The notes under the pieces: model-generated
Databases searched by the model: none
Seen by the model: only the letters and a program-made list of their open reading frames with translations
Told to the model about the DNA's origin: nothing
Origin: Tateyamaria sp947503385
Lineage (GTDB): Bacteria > Pseudomonadota > Alphaproteobacteria > Rhodobacterales > Rhodobacteraceae
Length of the DNA: 64,000 bases
Reading direction: 5' to 3'
Assembly: GCF_051195235.1 (NCBI RefSeq)
Contig: NZ_JBNFZM010000004.1
Span: 248,001 to 312,000, forward strand
Made by a program: the position numbers and the translations under genes
Shown: positions 1 through 9,206 of the stretch, piece by piece
Numbering within the stretch: the stretch's first letter is position 1
Layout: each line of letters starts with the position of its first letter

Positions 1-3000
1 CTCAATAATGCGGGTGACAGCGGCCGTTACAGCTGGGAATCCGACACGCCGTTGCAGAACGTGGAATTCCGCGTCAACGACATTGATGGTGACGGTGTCA
101 TCCGTGTGCGCGCCTTTGACGAGAACGACAACCCGATTGAGGTTATCCTGTCCGATGCCGGATCCGGTCTGACCCTGTCCGACAGCAACGGCGTACCGGG
201 CAATGATACGGCCACAAGCAACGACAGCGACTACACCTCCGACGACAGCGCCGAACATTCGGTTCTGGTGACCATCCCCGGTCCGGTCAGCCGTTGGGAA
301 ATCATCCACGAACAGGATGGTGGCAACGATTCCGGTATCAACGTCACGGATATCGCATTTGACGCCAATGCGCCCTTTGGTGAGGCCGGCGATGATGTGA
401 TCACCGGCGGTGCCGGGTCCGACCTGATGTTTGGCGAGGACGGCGACGATACCTTCATCGTGGACGATGTGGCTGATGCAGACGGCGACACCGTTGTGGG
501 CGGCAATGGCCCCGACGACACCAGCGACAATGATGTGCTCGACCTGCGTGGCACCGGTCAGGTGACCATTAACGCCACAACCGACGGCTCCGACAGCGGC
601 GCCCAGTCGGGTACGGTCACATTCGAAGACGGCTCGGTCCTGACGTTCAGCCAGATCGAAACGATCCTGACCGACCCGCAGAACGAAGCACCAACCGCGA
701 ATGATGATGACATCGAGGTGGACGAGGATGGCGAGGTCACTTTTGACCCAACCGCCAACGACTTGGACCCCGATGGCGATCCGCTCGAGGTCGACAGCTT
801 TACCCAGCCTGACAACGGCACTGTCACTCAGAACCCTGACGGCACGCTGACTTACACGCCGGACCCCGACTACAACGGTCCCGACAGCTTTGAGGTGACA
901 ATCACCGACCCAAGCGGTGAGACCAGCACTTCGACCGTCAATGTCAATGTGGCCCCCGTCAACGACGCGCCCGATGCGGTCAACGACGTGGCCGAAACGG
1001 ACGAAGAAACGCCCGTCATCATCGACGTGCTTGCCAACGACACCGACGTGGACGGCGATGATCTGACGATCACAGCCGCCTCCGTGCCGACCGAACAGGG
1101 CACCGTCGACATCGTCGGCAACCAGCTGGTGTTCACGCCTGCCGAAGACTTCTTTGGCGAAGCGACGATCTCCTACTCGATCGAGGACGGCAATGGCGGC
1201 ACCGACGTGGCCGAAGTCACCGTCACCGTGAACAATGTGAACGACGATCCCGTCGCCGTGGATGATATCGCGGAAACGGACGAAGACACGCCCGTCACCA
1301 TCGACGTGCTCGACAATGACGAGGATGCGGATGGCGATGACCTGACGATCCTCAACGCCACGGTCCCTGCGGACCAAGGCACGGTTGAGATTGTGAACAA
1401 CGAATTGGTGTTCACGCCTGCGGAGAACTTCAACGGTCCTGCGACCATCACCTACACGGTGGACGACGGCAATGGCGGCACGGATGAAGGCACCGCAACT
1501 GTTAACGTGAACCCGGTCAACGATGGTCCCACGGCCGTCGATGACAGCGCCGAAACGGACGAAGACACGCCGGTCACCATCGACGTTCTGGACAATGACA
1601 CCGATCCGGACGGCGACAGCCTGACGATCACAGAAGCCAGCGTGCCCGCCGATCAGGGCACTGTGGATATCGTCAACAACGAGTTGGTGTTCACACCTGC
1701 GCCTGACTTCAACGGCGACGTGACGATCACCTACACGGTCAAAGATCCGTCGGGCGAGGAATCCACCGCCCAGGTGGCCGTCACGGTGAACCCGGTCGAT
1801 GACGCGCCAGTCACCGTGGACGACGTGGCCGAAACGGACGAGGACACGCCTGTCACCATCGACCCGCTGGCCAATGACAGCGATCCCGATGGCGATCCGC
1901 TGGAGATTTCCGGCACACCCACGGCAGACAACGGCACCGTCACGGTCAACCCCGATGGCACGATCGAATACACGCCCGATCCCGATTTCAACGGCACGGA
2001 CACGATCACCTACATCGCGACCGATCCCAACGGGAACGAAACCGAAGGCACGATCACGGTCACCGTGGCCCCCGTCAACGACGCACCCGATGCGGTCGAT
2101 GACAGCGACACGACAGACGAAGATGTGGCAATCACTGTTGATCTGCTGGCCAATGACACGGACGTGGATGGCGACGATCTGACCGTGACCGAAGCGACGC
2201 TGGCCGATCCGTCGACGGGTACGCTGGACGACAATGGCGACGGCACCGTCACCTTCACACCTGCGCCGAACTTCAACGGTCCTGTGGTGATCAACTACAC
2301 GATCTCCGACGGCAATGGCGGCACCGACAGCGCGATCCACACGATCAATGTGGCGCCGCAAGGTGACGCGCCGGTCACCGTGGACGACACGGCGGAAACC
2401 GATGAAGACACGCCTGTCACCATCGATCCGCTGGCCAACGACTCTGATCCTGATGGCGACCCGCTGGAAATTTCCGGCACGCCGGTGGCAGAGAATGGCA
2501 CCGTCACGGTCAACCCCGATGGCACGATCGAATACACGCCGGATCCCGATTTCAACGGCACCGACACGATCACCTACATCGCCGAGGACCCCGAAGGGAA
2601 CCAGACCGAAGGCACGATCACGGTCACGGTGGCCCCCGTCAACGACGCGCCCGATGCGGTCAACGACGTGGCCGAGACGGACGAAGAAACGCCCGTCACC
2701 ATCGACGTGCTTGCCAACGACACCGACGTGGACGGCGACGATCTGACGATCACAGCCGCCTCCGTGCCGACCGAACAGGGCACCGTCGACATCGTCGGCA
2801 ACCAGCTGGTGTTCACGCCTGCCGAAGACTTCTTTGGCGAAGCGACGATCTCCTACTCGATCGAGGACGGCAATGGCGGCACCGACGTCGCCGAAGTCAC
2901 CGTCACCGTGAACAATGTGAACGACGATCCCGTCGCTGTGGATGACATCGCGGAAACGGACGAAGACACGCCCGTCACCATCGACGTGCTCGACAATGAC

Positions 3001-6000
3001 GAGGATGCGGATGGCGATGACCTGACGATTCTCAACGCCACGGTCCCTGCGGACCAAGGCACGGTCGAGATTGTGAACAACGAATTGGTGTTCACGCCTG
3101 CGGAGAACTTCAACGGTCCTGCGACCATCACCTACACGGTGGACGACGGCAATGGCGGCACGGATGAAGGTCAGGCGCTGGTCAATGTGGGTGCTGTGAA
3201 CGATGGCCCGACGGCCAACGACGACACCGAGACCACGGATGAGGACACGCCTGTCACCATCGATGTGATTGGCAATGACGAAGACCCCGATGGCGATGAT
3301 CTGACGATCACAGCCGCCTCCGTGCCTGCCGATCAGGGCACCGTGGATATCGTCAATAACGAGCTGGTGTTCACCCCCGCCGAGAACTTCAACGGCGAAG
3401 CAACGATCAGCTACTCGATCACCGACGGCAATGGCGGCACAGACAGCGCTGAAGTGCTGGTTACTGTGAACCCGGTCAATGATGATCCGGTCGCCGTGGA
3501 TGATATCGAAACCACGGACGAAGACGTGGCCGTTGTCGTGGACCTGCTGGGCAATGACAGTGATGTGGATGGCGACGATCTGACCATCGCGTCGCTGAGT
3601 GTCGATCCAGCCGAGGGCACTGTTGTTGACAATGGTGACGGCACCGTCACCTTTACGCCGGCACTGAATTTCAACGGTCCGGCGACAATCACCTACACTG
3701 TGTCTGACGGCAATGGTGGCACAGACGAAGGCGAAGCCGTTATCTCGGTGGGCGCGGTCAACGACAGCCCCGTCGCCGAAGACGACACCGCCGAGACGGA
3801 TGAAGACACGCCAGTCACCATTTCCGTCCTCGACAACGATAGTGATCCCGATGGCGACCCGCTCAGCGTGGTCTCTGCCACTGTTCCGCCGGAGCAGGGC
3901 ACGGTCGAGATTGTGAACGACGAACTGGTGTTCACCCCCGCTGACGATTTCAACGGCGAGGCGACGATCACCTACACCATCACCGATGGGAACGGGCTCA
4001 ACGACACGGCGGATGTGGTTGTCACGGTGAACCCGGTCAACGATGCACCTGTCACCGTGGACGACGTGGCCGAAACGGACGAGGACACACCTGTCACCAT
4101 CGACCCGCTGGCCAATGACAGCGATCCCGATGGCGATCCGCTGGAGATTTCCGGCACACCCACGGCCGATAACGGCACCGTGACGGTCAATCCGGACGGC
4201 ACCATTGAATACACGCCCGATGCCGATTTCAACGGCACGGACACGATCACCTATATCGCGACCGATCCCAACGGGAACGAAACCGAAGGCACGATCACGG
4301 TCACGGTGACCCCGGTCAACGACGCACCCGATGCGGTCGATGACAGCGACACCACCGACGAAGACACCCCCGTGATCGTTGACCTGCTGGCCAATGACAC
4401 GGATGTGGATGGCGACGACATCTCGGTGGTGGAGGCGACCGTGCCTGCCGATCAGGGCACGCTGGAGGAGAACCCCGACGGGACCTTTACCTTTACCCCA
4501 GCGCCCGATTTCAACGGCACGGCCACGATCACCTACACGATCGAGGACGAGGAAGGCCTGCAAGATACGGCCATCCACACGGTCGAGGTGACACCGGTCG
4601 ATGACGCGCCTGTGGCCGAGGATGATGTTGCGGAAACCGATGAAGACACGCCGGTGACCATTGACGTTCTTGCCAATGACGAAGACCCCGATGGCGACGA
4701 TCTGACGGTCACCGAAGCGACGTCTCCGAACGGGACCGTGGACATCAATCCCGATGGCACGATCACCTTCACACCGGACGAGAACTTTAACGGCCCGACC
4801 ACCATCACCTACACCGTGCAGGACCCGGACGGGAACGAAGACACGGCGACGGTTGATGTGAATGTGGTGCCGGTGAATGACGCACCCGAAGCGGTCGATG
4901 ACAGTGACACGACACCCTTCAACACGCCGGTCACCGTTGCCGTTCTCGACAACGACTTCGACGTGGATGGCGACGACATCACCGTGGTCGACGCGACCTC
5001 GCCGGACGGGACTGTGGACGTCAACCCCGATGGCACGATCACCTTTACCCCCAATGACGGGTTCGAAGGTGTTGCGACAATCGCCTATACGATCGAGGAT
5101 GAGGAAGGTCTGCAAGACACGGCCGAAGTTCTGATCACGGTCCAAGACGATCCGCGTGACGGCATCGTGTCGGGCACCGATGATGGTGAGCTGATCGACG
5201 AGGACTATGACGGCGATCCCGAGGGTGACTTTGTCGACAATGCCGACAACATCTTTGACCCGAACAACCCGCTGACCGAAGACGACGACATCATCGAAGC
5301 GGGTGGTGGCAACGACACCATCCTTGCAGGCGAAGGCGCGGATTCGGTCAACGCAGGCGAGGGTGACGATCAGGTCCATGGTGGGCCCGGCAACGACACC
5401 ATCAACGGCGAAGAGGGCAATGACACCATCGCAGGTGGTGCCGGAGATGATGTGGTCGACGGCGGTGCCGACGATGACGACATCCGAACCGGTGACGGCA
5501 GTGACACTGTCGAAGGTGGCACAGGCAATGATGTCATCGACACCAGCAACGGTGAATTTGCGCCTGACCTCGGCTTCCCGAATGACGATGGCACGCCGGC
5601 CCCCGGCTTCCCCTTCGGCTTTGCGGCAGATGACGCTCCGGACGACGATCGCGATTTTGTCGACGGTGGCGAAGGTGACGACACCATTTCCACCGGCGAC
5701 GATGCCGACACCATCATCGGTGGCGACGGCAATGACGTGATCGACGGTGGCATTGACGATGACATCATCGACGGTGACGACACGACCAACCCCGACGTTG
5801 GCGGCGATGACCGCATTGTCGGCGGCGAGGGCAATGACCTCATCACTGGTGGCGTCGGTGACGACACTATCTATGCCGGCAATGACCCCGATCTGGGCCT
5901 TGACCAGCTGAACATCGAGGATGACGGGACCAACCCGCTCTTCCCGGCGGATCCGGTGCCGAACAATGGCATGGACACGGTGTTTGGTGGCGAAGGCAAC

Positions 6001-7017
6001 GACGTGATCTTTGGTGCCGACGATGACGATGAACTTTTTGGTGACGAAGGCAACGACACCATCGACGGCGGCATCGACGACGACCTTATCGGTGGCGGTG
6101 AAGACGAAGACTTGCTGATCGGCGGGCAGGGCGAAGACACCCTGATCGGCGGCACGGGCAACGATACGCTTGATGGCGGCGACGGCGACGATGACCTGCT
6201 TGGCGGCGATGACCGCGATCTGTTCATCAACGTCAATGCGGGTGATGTGGTTGACGGGAACGAGGGCGGCGACGACTTTGACACGCTCGACCTGACCGAC
6301 TCCGCGCCTGAAAACGGCTCGCTCCAGGTGGTGTTCGACCCGAGCAACGTTGAAAACGGTGTGGTCAATTACTTTGACGAGAACGGGGATCAGGTTGGTT
6401 CGCTGACCTTCTCCAACATCGAAAACGTCATTCCCTGCTTTACCCCCGGCACGCTGATTGCGACGCCGAAGGGTGAGCGCCGTGTGGAAGACCTGAAGGT
6501 CGGCGACCGGGTGATCACCCGCGACAACGGCATTCAGGAAATCCGCTGGGTGGGTCAACGCGAGATGACCGGGGCCGATCTGGAGGCTGCGCCGAACTTC
6601 AAGCCGGTGTTGATCCAACAAGGTGCCTTGGGCAAAGGTCTGCCTGAGCGTGACATGCTTGTGTCGCCGCAGCACCGCGTGCTGATGTCAGGCGAAAAGA
6701 CAGAGCTGTATTTCGACGAAAGCGAAGTGCTTGTGGCGGCCAAACACCTGACCGGCATGGATGGCATCGACGTGGTGGACGTGTCGGGAACGACCTACAT
6801 CCATGTGATGTTTGACCAGCACGAAGTGATCCTGTCTGACGGCGCATGGACCGAAAGTTTCCAACCGGGTGATATGACACTTGGGGCGATGGGGGATGCG
6901 CAACGCGCGGAAATCATCGCGCTCTTCCCCGAGCTGGAAACAGCCGATGGCGTCGAGGCCTACAGTGCCGCACGGCGCAGCCTGAAAAAGCACGAGGCAC
7001 GCCTGCTGACCCAATAA
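1..7017 (+). CDS. Giant RTX/cadherin-like repeat protein with C-terminal Hint domain (5' partial)
   Basis: The frame is open from base 1, so the true start lies left of the window; 2338 residues are visible. In order there is an N-terminal beta-rich part, a short RTX patch (GGxGxD type, about residues 134-154), 16 tandem cadherin/VCBS-like repeats of 93-95 residues (about 228-1716; each opens near NDxPxAVDD and contains TDEDTPV and DxDGDxL), a long calcium-binding RTX array (about 1764-2077), and a Hint_2 module starting at Cys2146 (CFTPGT). The composition is very acidic, as expected of a Ca-stabilised extracellular protein, probably exported by a type I system (inference; no transporter gene is in the window). 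Hint domains cut themselves at the Cys, so processing or anchoring is plausible. The C-terminal module closely matches the next gene. The exact role (adhesin or biofilm matrix) is inferred. Confidence 0.9.
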   Translation, partial: LNNAGDSGRYSWESDTPLQNVEFRVNDIDGDGVIRVRAFDENDNPIEVILSDAGSGLTLSDSNGVPGNDTATSNDSDYTSDDSAEHSVLVTIPGPVSRWEIIHEQDGGNDSGINVTDIAFDANAPFGEAGDDVITGGAGSDLMFGEDGDDTFIVDDVADADGDTVVGGNGPDDTSDNDVLDLRGTGQVTINATTDGSDSGAQSGTVTFEDGSVLTFSQIETILTDPQNEAPTANDDDIEVDEDGEVTFDPTANDLDPDGDPLEVDSFTQPDNGTVTQNPDGTLTYTPDPDYNGPDSFEVTITDPSGETSTSTVNVNVAPVNDAPDAVNDVAETDEETPVIIDVLANDTDVDGDDLTITAASVPTEQGTVDIVGNQLVFTPAEDFFGEATISYSIEDGNGGTDVAEVTVTVNNVNDDPVAVDDIAETDEDTPVTIDVLDNDEDADGDDLTILNATVPADQGTVEIVNNELVFTPAENFNGPATITYTVDDGNGGTDEGTATVNVNPVNDGPTAVDDSAETDEDTPVTIDVLDNDTDPDGDSLTITEASVPADQGTVDIVNNELVFTPAPDFNGDVTITYTVKDPSGEESTAQVAVTVNPVDDAPVTVDDVAETDEDTPVTIDPLANDSDPDGDPLEISGTPTADNGTVTVNPDGTIEYTPDPDFNGTDTITYIATDPNGNETEGTITVTVAPVNDAPDAVDDSDTTDEDVAITVDLLANDTDVDGDDLTVTEATLADPSTGTLDDNGDGTVTFTPAPNFNGPVVINYTISDGNGGTDSAIHTINVAPQGDAPVTVDDTAETDEDTPVTIDPLANDSDPDGDPLEISGTPVAENGTVTVNPDGTIEYTPDPDFNGTDTITYIAEDPEGNQTEGTITVTVAPVNDAPDAVNDVAETDEETPVTIDVLANDTDVDGDDLTITAASVPTEQGTVDIVGNQLVFTPAEDFFGEATISYSIEDGNGGTDVAEVTVTVNNVNDDPVAVDDIAETDEDTPVTIDVLDNDEDADGDDLTILNATVPADQGTVEIVNNELVFTPAENFNGPATITYTVDDGNGGTDEGQALVNVGAVNDGPTANDDTETTDEDTPVTIDVIGNDEDPDGDDLTITAASVPADQGTVDIVNNELVFTPAENFNGEATISYSITDGNGGTDSAEVLVTVNPVNDDPVAVDDIETTDEDVAVVVDLLGNDSDVDGDDLTIASLSVDPAEGTVVDNGDGTVTFTPALNFNGPATITYTVSDGNGGTDEGEAVISVGAVNDSPVAEDDTAETDEDTPVTISVLDNDSDPDGDPLSVVSATVPPEQGTVEIVNDELVFTPADDFNGEATITYTITDGNGLNDTADVVVTVNPVNDAPVTVDDVAETDEDTPVTIDPLANDSDPDGDPLEISGTPTADNGTVTVNPDGTIEYTPDADFNGTDTITYIATDPNGNETEGTITVTVTPVNDAPDAVDDSDTTDEDTPVIVDLLANDTDVDGDDISVVEATVPADQGTLEENPDGTFTFTPAPDFNGTATITYTIEDEEGLQDTAIHTVEVTPVDDAPVAEDDVAETDEDTPVTIDVLANDEDPDGDDLTVTEATSPNGTVDINPDGTITFTPDENFNGPTTITYTVQDPDGNEDTATVDVNVVPVNDAPEAVDDSDTTPFNTPVTVAVLDNDFDVDGDDITVVDATSPDGTVDVNPDGTITFTPNDGFEGVATIAYTIEDEEGLQDTAEVLITVQDDPRDGIVSGTDDGELIDEDYDGDPEGDFVDNADNIFDPNNPLTEDDDIIEAGGGNDTILAGEGADSVNAGEGDDQVHGGPGNDTINGEEGNDTIAGGAGDDVVDGGADDDDIRTGDGSDTVEGGTGNDVIDTSNGEFAPDLGFPNDDGTPAPGFPFGFAADDAPDDDRDFVDGGEGDDTISTGDDADTIIGGDGNDVIDGGIDDDIIDGDDTTNPDVGGDDRIVGGEGNDLITGGVGDDTIYAGNDPDLGLDQLNIEDDGTNPLFPADPVPNNGMDTVFGGEGNDVIFGADDDDELFGDEGNDTIDGGIDDDLIGGGEDEDLLIGGQGEDTLIGGTGNDTLDGGDGDDDLLGGDDRDLFINVNAGDVVDGNEGGDDFDTLDLTDSAPENGSLQVVFDPSNVENGVVNYFDENGDQVGSLTFSNIENVIPCFTPGTLIATPKGERRVEDLKVGDRVITRDNGIQEIRWVGQREMTGADLEAAPNFKPVLIQQGALGKGLPERDMLVSPQHRVLMSGEKTELYFDESEVLVAAKHLTGMDGIDVVDVSGTTYIHVMFDQHEVILSDGAWTESFQPGDMTLGAMGDAQRAEIIALFPELETADGVEAYSAARRSLKKHEARLLTQ
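949..1490 (+). repeat. Near-identical duplicated block, copy 1 (repeats 2-3)
   Basis: This stretch matches 2629-3170 at a constant offset of 1680 bp. Between 961 and 1490 I count 8 mismatches in 530 bp, nearly all silent; similarity breaks off abruptly after 1490. It covers two complete cadherin-like units, so the duplication or gene conversion is recent relative to the other units. Confidence 0.9.
2629..3170 (+). repeat. Near-identical duplicated block, copy 2 (repeats 8-9)
   Basis: Partner of the block at 949-1490, in the same frame and orientation. One visible amino-acid change is Ile to Thr in the ETPV-I/T-ID segment. The following unit is unrelated in detail to the unit that follows copy 1. 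Confidence 0.9.
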
Positions 7018-7050
7018 ACCGGGTCCATCCCGTTCACCTGATATGCAGCA

Positions 7051-7110
7051 CCCCGCGCGTGATTCGCGCGGGGCGCGAAAAACGGGGCGCGGGGGCGCAC
7101 CCGTTTTTCG
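7051..7110 (+). terminator. Two consecutive hairpins ending the RTX gene; second is a Rho-independent-type terminator
   Basis: The first hairpin has 9-bp arms CCCCGCGCG (7051-7059) and CGCGCGGGG (7065-7073). The second has perfect 11-bp arms: CGAAAAACGGG (7076-7086) and CCCGTTTTTCG (7100-7110), so an A-run and a T-run sit inside the stem and it could end transcription in both directions. The rest of the roughly 310-bp gap before the next gene holds no ORF I trust; its other signals are the dyads listed below. Confidence 0.75.
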
Positions 7111-7228
7111 TGTTCAATCGGCGGGATTTCGCAGGATTGTTTCCGCTGTGACAGGGTGCGGGTCTGCGATGCGGCGCCAAAGCGCCTGAATTTTACGCGA
7201 GTCAACTATCACGGAAAGTTTCCCCCTG

Positions 7229-7249
7229 AATTCGAACCAACTTCGAATT
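7229..7249. promoter_or_regulatory. Perfect dyad AATTCGAA / TTCGAATT, candidate operator
   Basis: Perfect 8-bp inverted repeats are separated by a 5-nt spacer, 80-100 bp upstream of the second RTX gene. The length (21 bp) fits a dimeric repressor or activator site. It also resembles GAAC-N7-GAAC, the alphaproteobacterial LexA form, with one mismatch, but an RTX gene would be an odd SOS target. The regulator is unknown. Confidence 0.5.
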
Positions 7250-7261
7250 AAATCTGAAGCA

Positions 7262-7297
7262 GACACGTTGTGTACGTGTCGGGCCCTGTCCGACACG
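7262..7297. promoter_or_regulatory. Overlapping, mutually exclusive inverted repeats before the second RTX gene
   Basis: Three related arms are present: GACACGT (7262-7268), ACGTGTCGG (7274-7282) and CCGACACG (7290-7297). Arms 1 and 2 pair with 7 bp and a 5-nt loop; arms 2 and 3 pair with 8 bp and a 7-nt loop, sharing CGTGTC. They lie about 30 bp before the start codon, so they could be tandem operator half-sites or a two-state mRNA leader. Confidence 0.45.
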
Positions 7298-7328
7298 CGC
7301 GATTGAGTATCAGATGGGGGCTGCTGCC

Positions 7329-9206
7329 ATGCCGGTTATAAATGGAACGCCGAACGACGACACGATTCCGGGCACGAACGAAGACGATACGATCAACGCC
7401 GGAAACGGTCAGGATTTGGTTTCCGGCGAAGGCGGCGATGACAGCATCCTTGGCGGCGACGGCAACGATACGCTGTTTGGGGACGTGGGCGAGGGGACGG
7501 CCCCCGGTCAGGATGCATCACCGCTTGTCATCGACATCGGCAATCTGGTGACGGCGGACAATGCGGACAACAACGTAAGCGCCGGTGATTCAGCCGTCTA
7601 TCGCAATGTCACGCAACTGGAGGACGGCACCCAGGTTTCGGCACGGATCGTTCTTGTTTCAAAATCGGATCCGAACCTGCGCGTTGATCTGTCGGGGGGC
7701 GACGGATCCGAAATCCTGATGAACGGGAACGGCACCGGCGACACGGCGGCGTTCCGTATGGAGTTTTTCATTCCCAGTGCGGGCGATCCCACAACCGGCA
7801 CACCGGTGGCGATCAACTCGGTCGCGACGATCAACGACCTTGACCGGAACAGCCCCGGCGACCGCGAGGCGGTGATCCTGAACGAAAGCAGCTTCACCGC
7901 TTTTGCGACGTCCAGTGATACGTCGCTGGATGTGACGCAAAGCGGCGGCACCGTCACGGCGGCGGGCACCGAGGGGAACAATCCTTCTGATCAGGATGCG
8001 TGGTTCAGTGCGTCCTTCGAGAACCGCGAATTCATCGAGTTTTCGCTGGAGGCACGAACGACAAATTCCGGGTTTTCCTTTTCGGGTGATCTGATTGACG
8101 ATGCGGTTGTGACGCCCATTGACGCAGGCGATGACACAATCGACGGCGGCGGCGGTCAGGATCAGATTTTTGGGCAAGGTGGTGACGATAGCCTCACAGG
8201 GGGCAGCGGAAATGACACATTAGATGGCGGCGAAGGCAGCGACATCCTCGACGGTGGCACGGGGCAGGATCTTGTCGAAGGGGGCGCGGGCGCAGACACG
8301 CTGACTGGCGGGCAGGGTGACGACACGCTGCGTGGCGGCGATGGCGAAGACGCAATCACACTGGGCCCCGACAACGATCTGGCCGAAGGTGGACAGGGGT
8401 CGGACCGGTTCACCTTTGACGGGCTGGGCAATCACAATATCATTGGCGGCGAAGACGCGGACGGGCTCGACGTCGATGTGCTGGACCTGACAGGCGTGCG
8501 CGCCAACGTCATCCCGGACGGGCCAGATTCCGAATCCGGTCTGGTCGAGTTGCTGGACGACAATGGCAATGTGGCCCGCCGCGTGACCTATTCCGAGATC
8601 GAACAGATTATCATCTGTTTCACGCCGGGCACCCGCATTGCGACCCAGAAAGGCGAAGTGGCGGTCGAGGATCTGCGCTCGGGCGACAAGGTCTTTACCC
8701 GCGACAACGGATTGCAGCCCTTGCGCTGGGTCGGGCGTCGCGATCTGACTGCGGCGGAGTTGCACATCGTGCCGGACTTTCAGCCGGTGCTGATCCGCCA
8801 AGGTGCCTTGGGCAAGGGGCTGCCGGAGCGTGATATGCTGGTGTCACCGCAACACCGAATGCTGATCACCTCTGATCTGGCAGAGTTAATGTTCGAAGAG
8901 CGCGAGGTGCTGGTGCCTGCAAAACACCTGACGGGTCTCGACGGTGTTGACGTGGTGCGCGCGCAGCAGGTCAGCTATCTGCACCTGATGTTTGATCACC
9001 ACGAAGTGGTGCTGGCCGACGGCGCGTGGTCCGAAAGTTTCCAACCGGCGGATCGCACGTTGAAGGGGATCGGCGACACGCAACGGGCTGAAATCATGTC
9101 TCTTTTCCCTGAGCTGGAGACGTTGGCGGGCTTGGACGTATATGGCGCGGCGCGGCTGTCGCTCAAGCGGCACGAGGCGGAGTTGCTGGTCAATCGCCTG
9201 CGGTAG
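7329..9206 (+). CDS. RTX protein with C-terminal Hint_2 domain
   Basis: 625 residues beginning MPVINGTPNDD. I chose the ATG at 7329 because GGGGG lies just upstream and this class usually starts MP; an in-frame ATG at 7314 is possible. Order: short RTX block (about 20-52), a roughly 200-residue beta-rich region with no family I recognise, a second RTX array of GGxGxD nonapeptides (about 266-365), then a Hint_2 module from Cys430 (CFTPGT) to the end. The Hint part, including LGKGLPERDMLVSPQHR and the tail, closely matches the preceding giant protein, whereas the N-terminal parts do not. Expected to be exported, Ca-binding and self-processing. Its end overlaps the convergent nucleotidyltransferase gene by 17 bp. 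Confidence 0.88.
   Translation: MPVINGTPNDDTIPGTNEDDTINAGNGQDLVSGEGGDDSILGGDGNDTLFGDVGEGTAPGQDASPLVIDIGNLVTADNADNNVSAGDSAVYRNVTQLEDGTQVSARIVLVSKSDPNLRVDLSGGDGSEILMNGNGTGDTAAFRMEFFIPSAGDPTTGTPVAINSVATINDLDRNSPGDREAVILNESSFTAFATSSDTSLDVTQSGGTVTAAGTEGNNPSDQDAWFSASFENREFIEFSLEARTTNSGFSFSGDLIDDAVVTPIDAGDDTIDGGGGQDQIFGQGGDDSLTGGSGNDTLDGGEGSDILDGGTGQDLVEGGAGADTLTGGQGDDTLRGGDGEDAITLGPDNDLAEGGQGSDRFTFDGLGNHNIIGGEDADGLDVDVLDLTGVRANVIPDGPDSESGLVELLDDNGNVARRVTYSEIEQIIICFTPGTRIATQKGEVAVEDLRSGDKVFTRDNGLQPLRWVGRRDLTAAELHIVPDFQPVLIRQGALGKGLPERDMLVSPQHRMLITSDLAELMFEEREVLVPAKHLTGLDGVDVVRAQQVSYLHLMFDHHEVVLADGAWSESFQPADRTLKGIGDTQRAEIMSLFPELETLAGLDVYGAARLSLKRHEAELLVNRLR

Larger units (their letters stand above)
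682..5148 (+). repeat. 16 tandem cadherin-like coding repeats, about 279-285 bp each
   Basis: In-frame repeat units begin near 682, 961, 1240, 1519, 1798, 2077, 2362, 2641, 2920, 3199, 3478, 3760, 4039, 4318, 4600 and 4876. Each encodes a 93-95 residue Ig/cadherin-like domain with Ca-binding DxDGDxL acids and ends in a motif like TITYTxxDGNGGTD. Unit similarity varies from near identity to moderate, which points to repeated duplication and homogenisation inside the gene. Confidence 0.92.

Noticed and set aside
682..5148. CRISPR-like or satellite repeat array
   Set aside because: Units are about 280 bp, strictly in frame and encode a beta-sandwich repeat, so this is protein repeat structure.
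5370..6368. Long minus-strand reading frames opposite the RTX array
   Set aside because: They are Ser/Pro/Thr-rich mirror frames of GGxGxD codons with no start signals or family features.
7229..7249. LexA (SOS) box
   Set aside because: GAAC-N7-GAAT has a mismatch and an RTX gene is an unlikely SOS target; kept as an unknown dyad.
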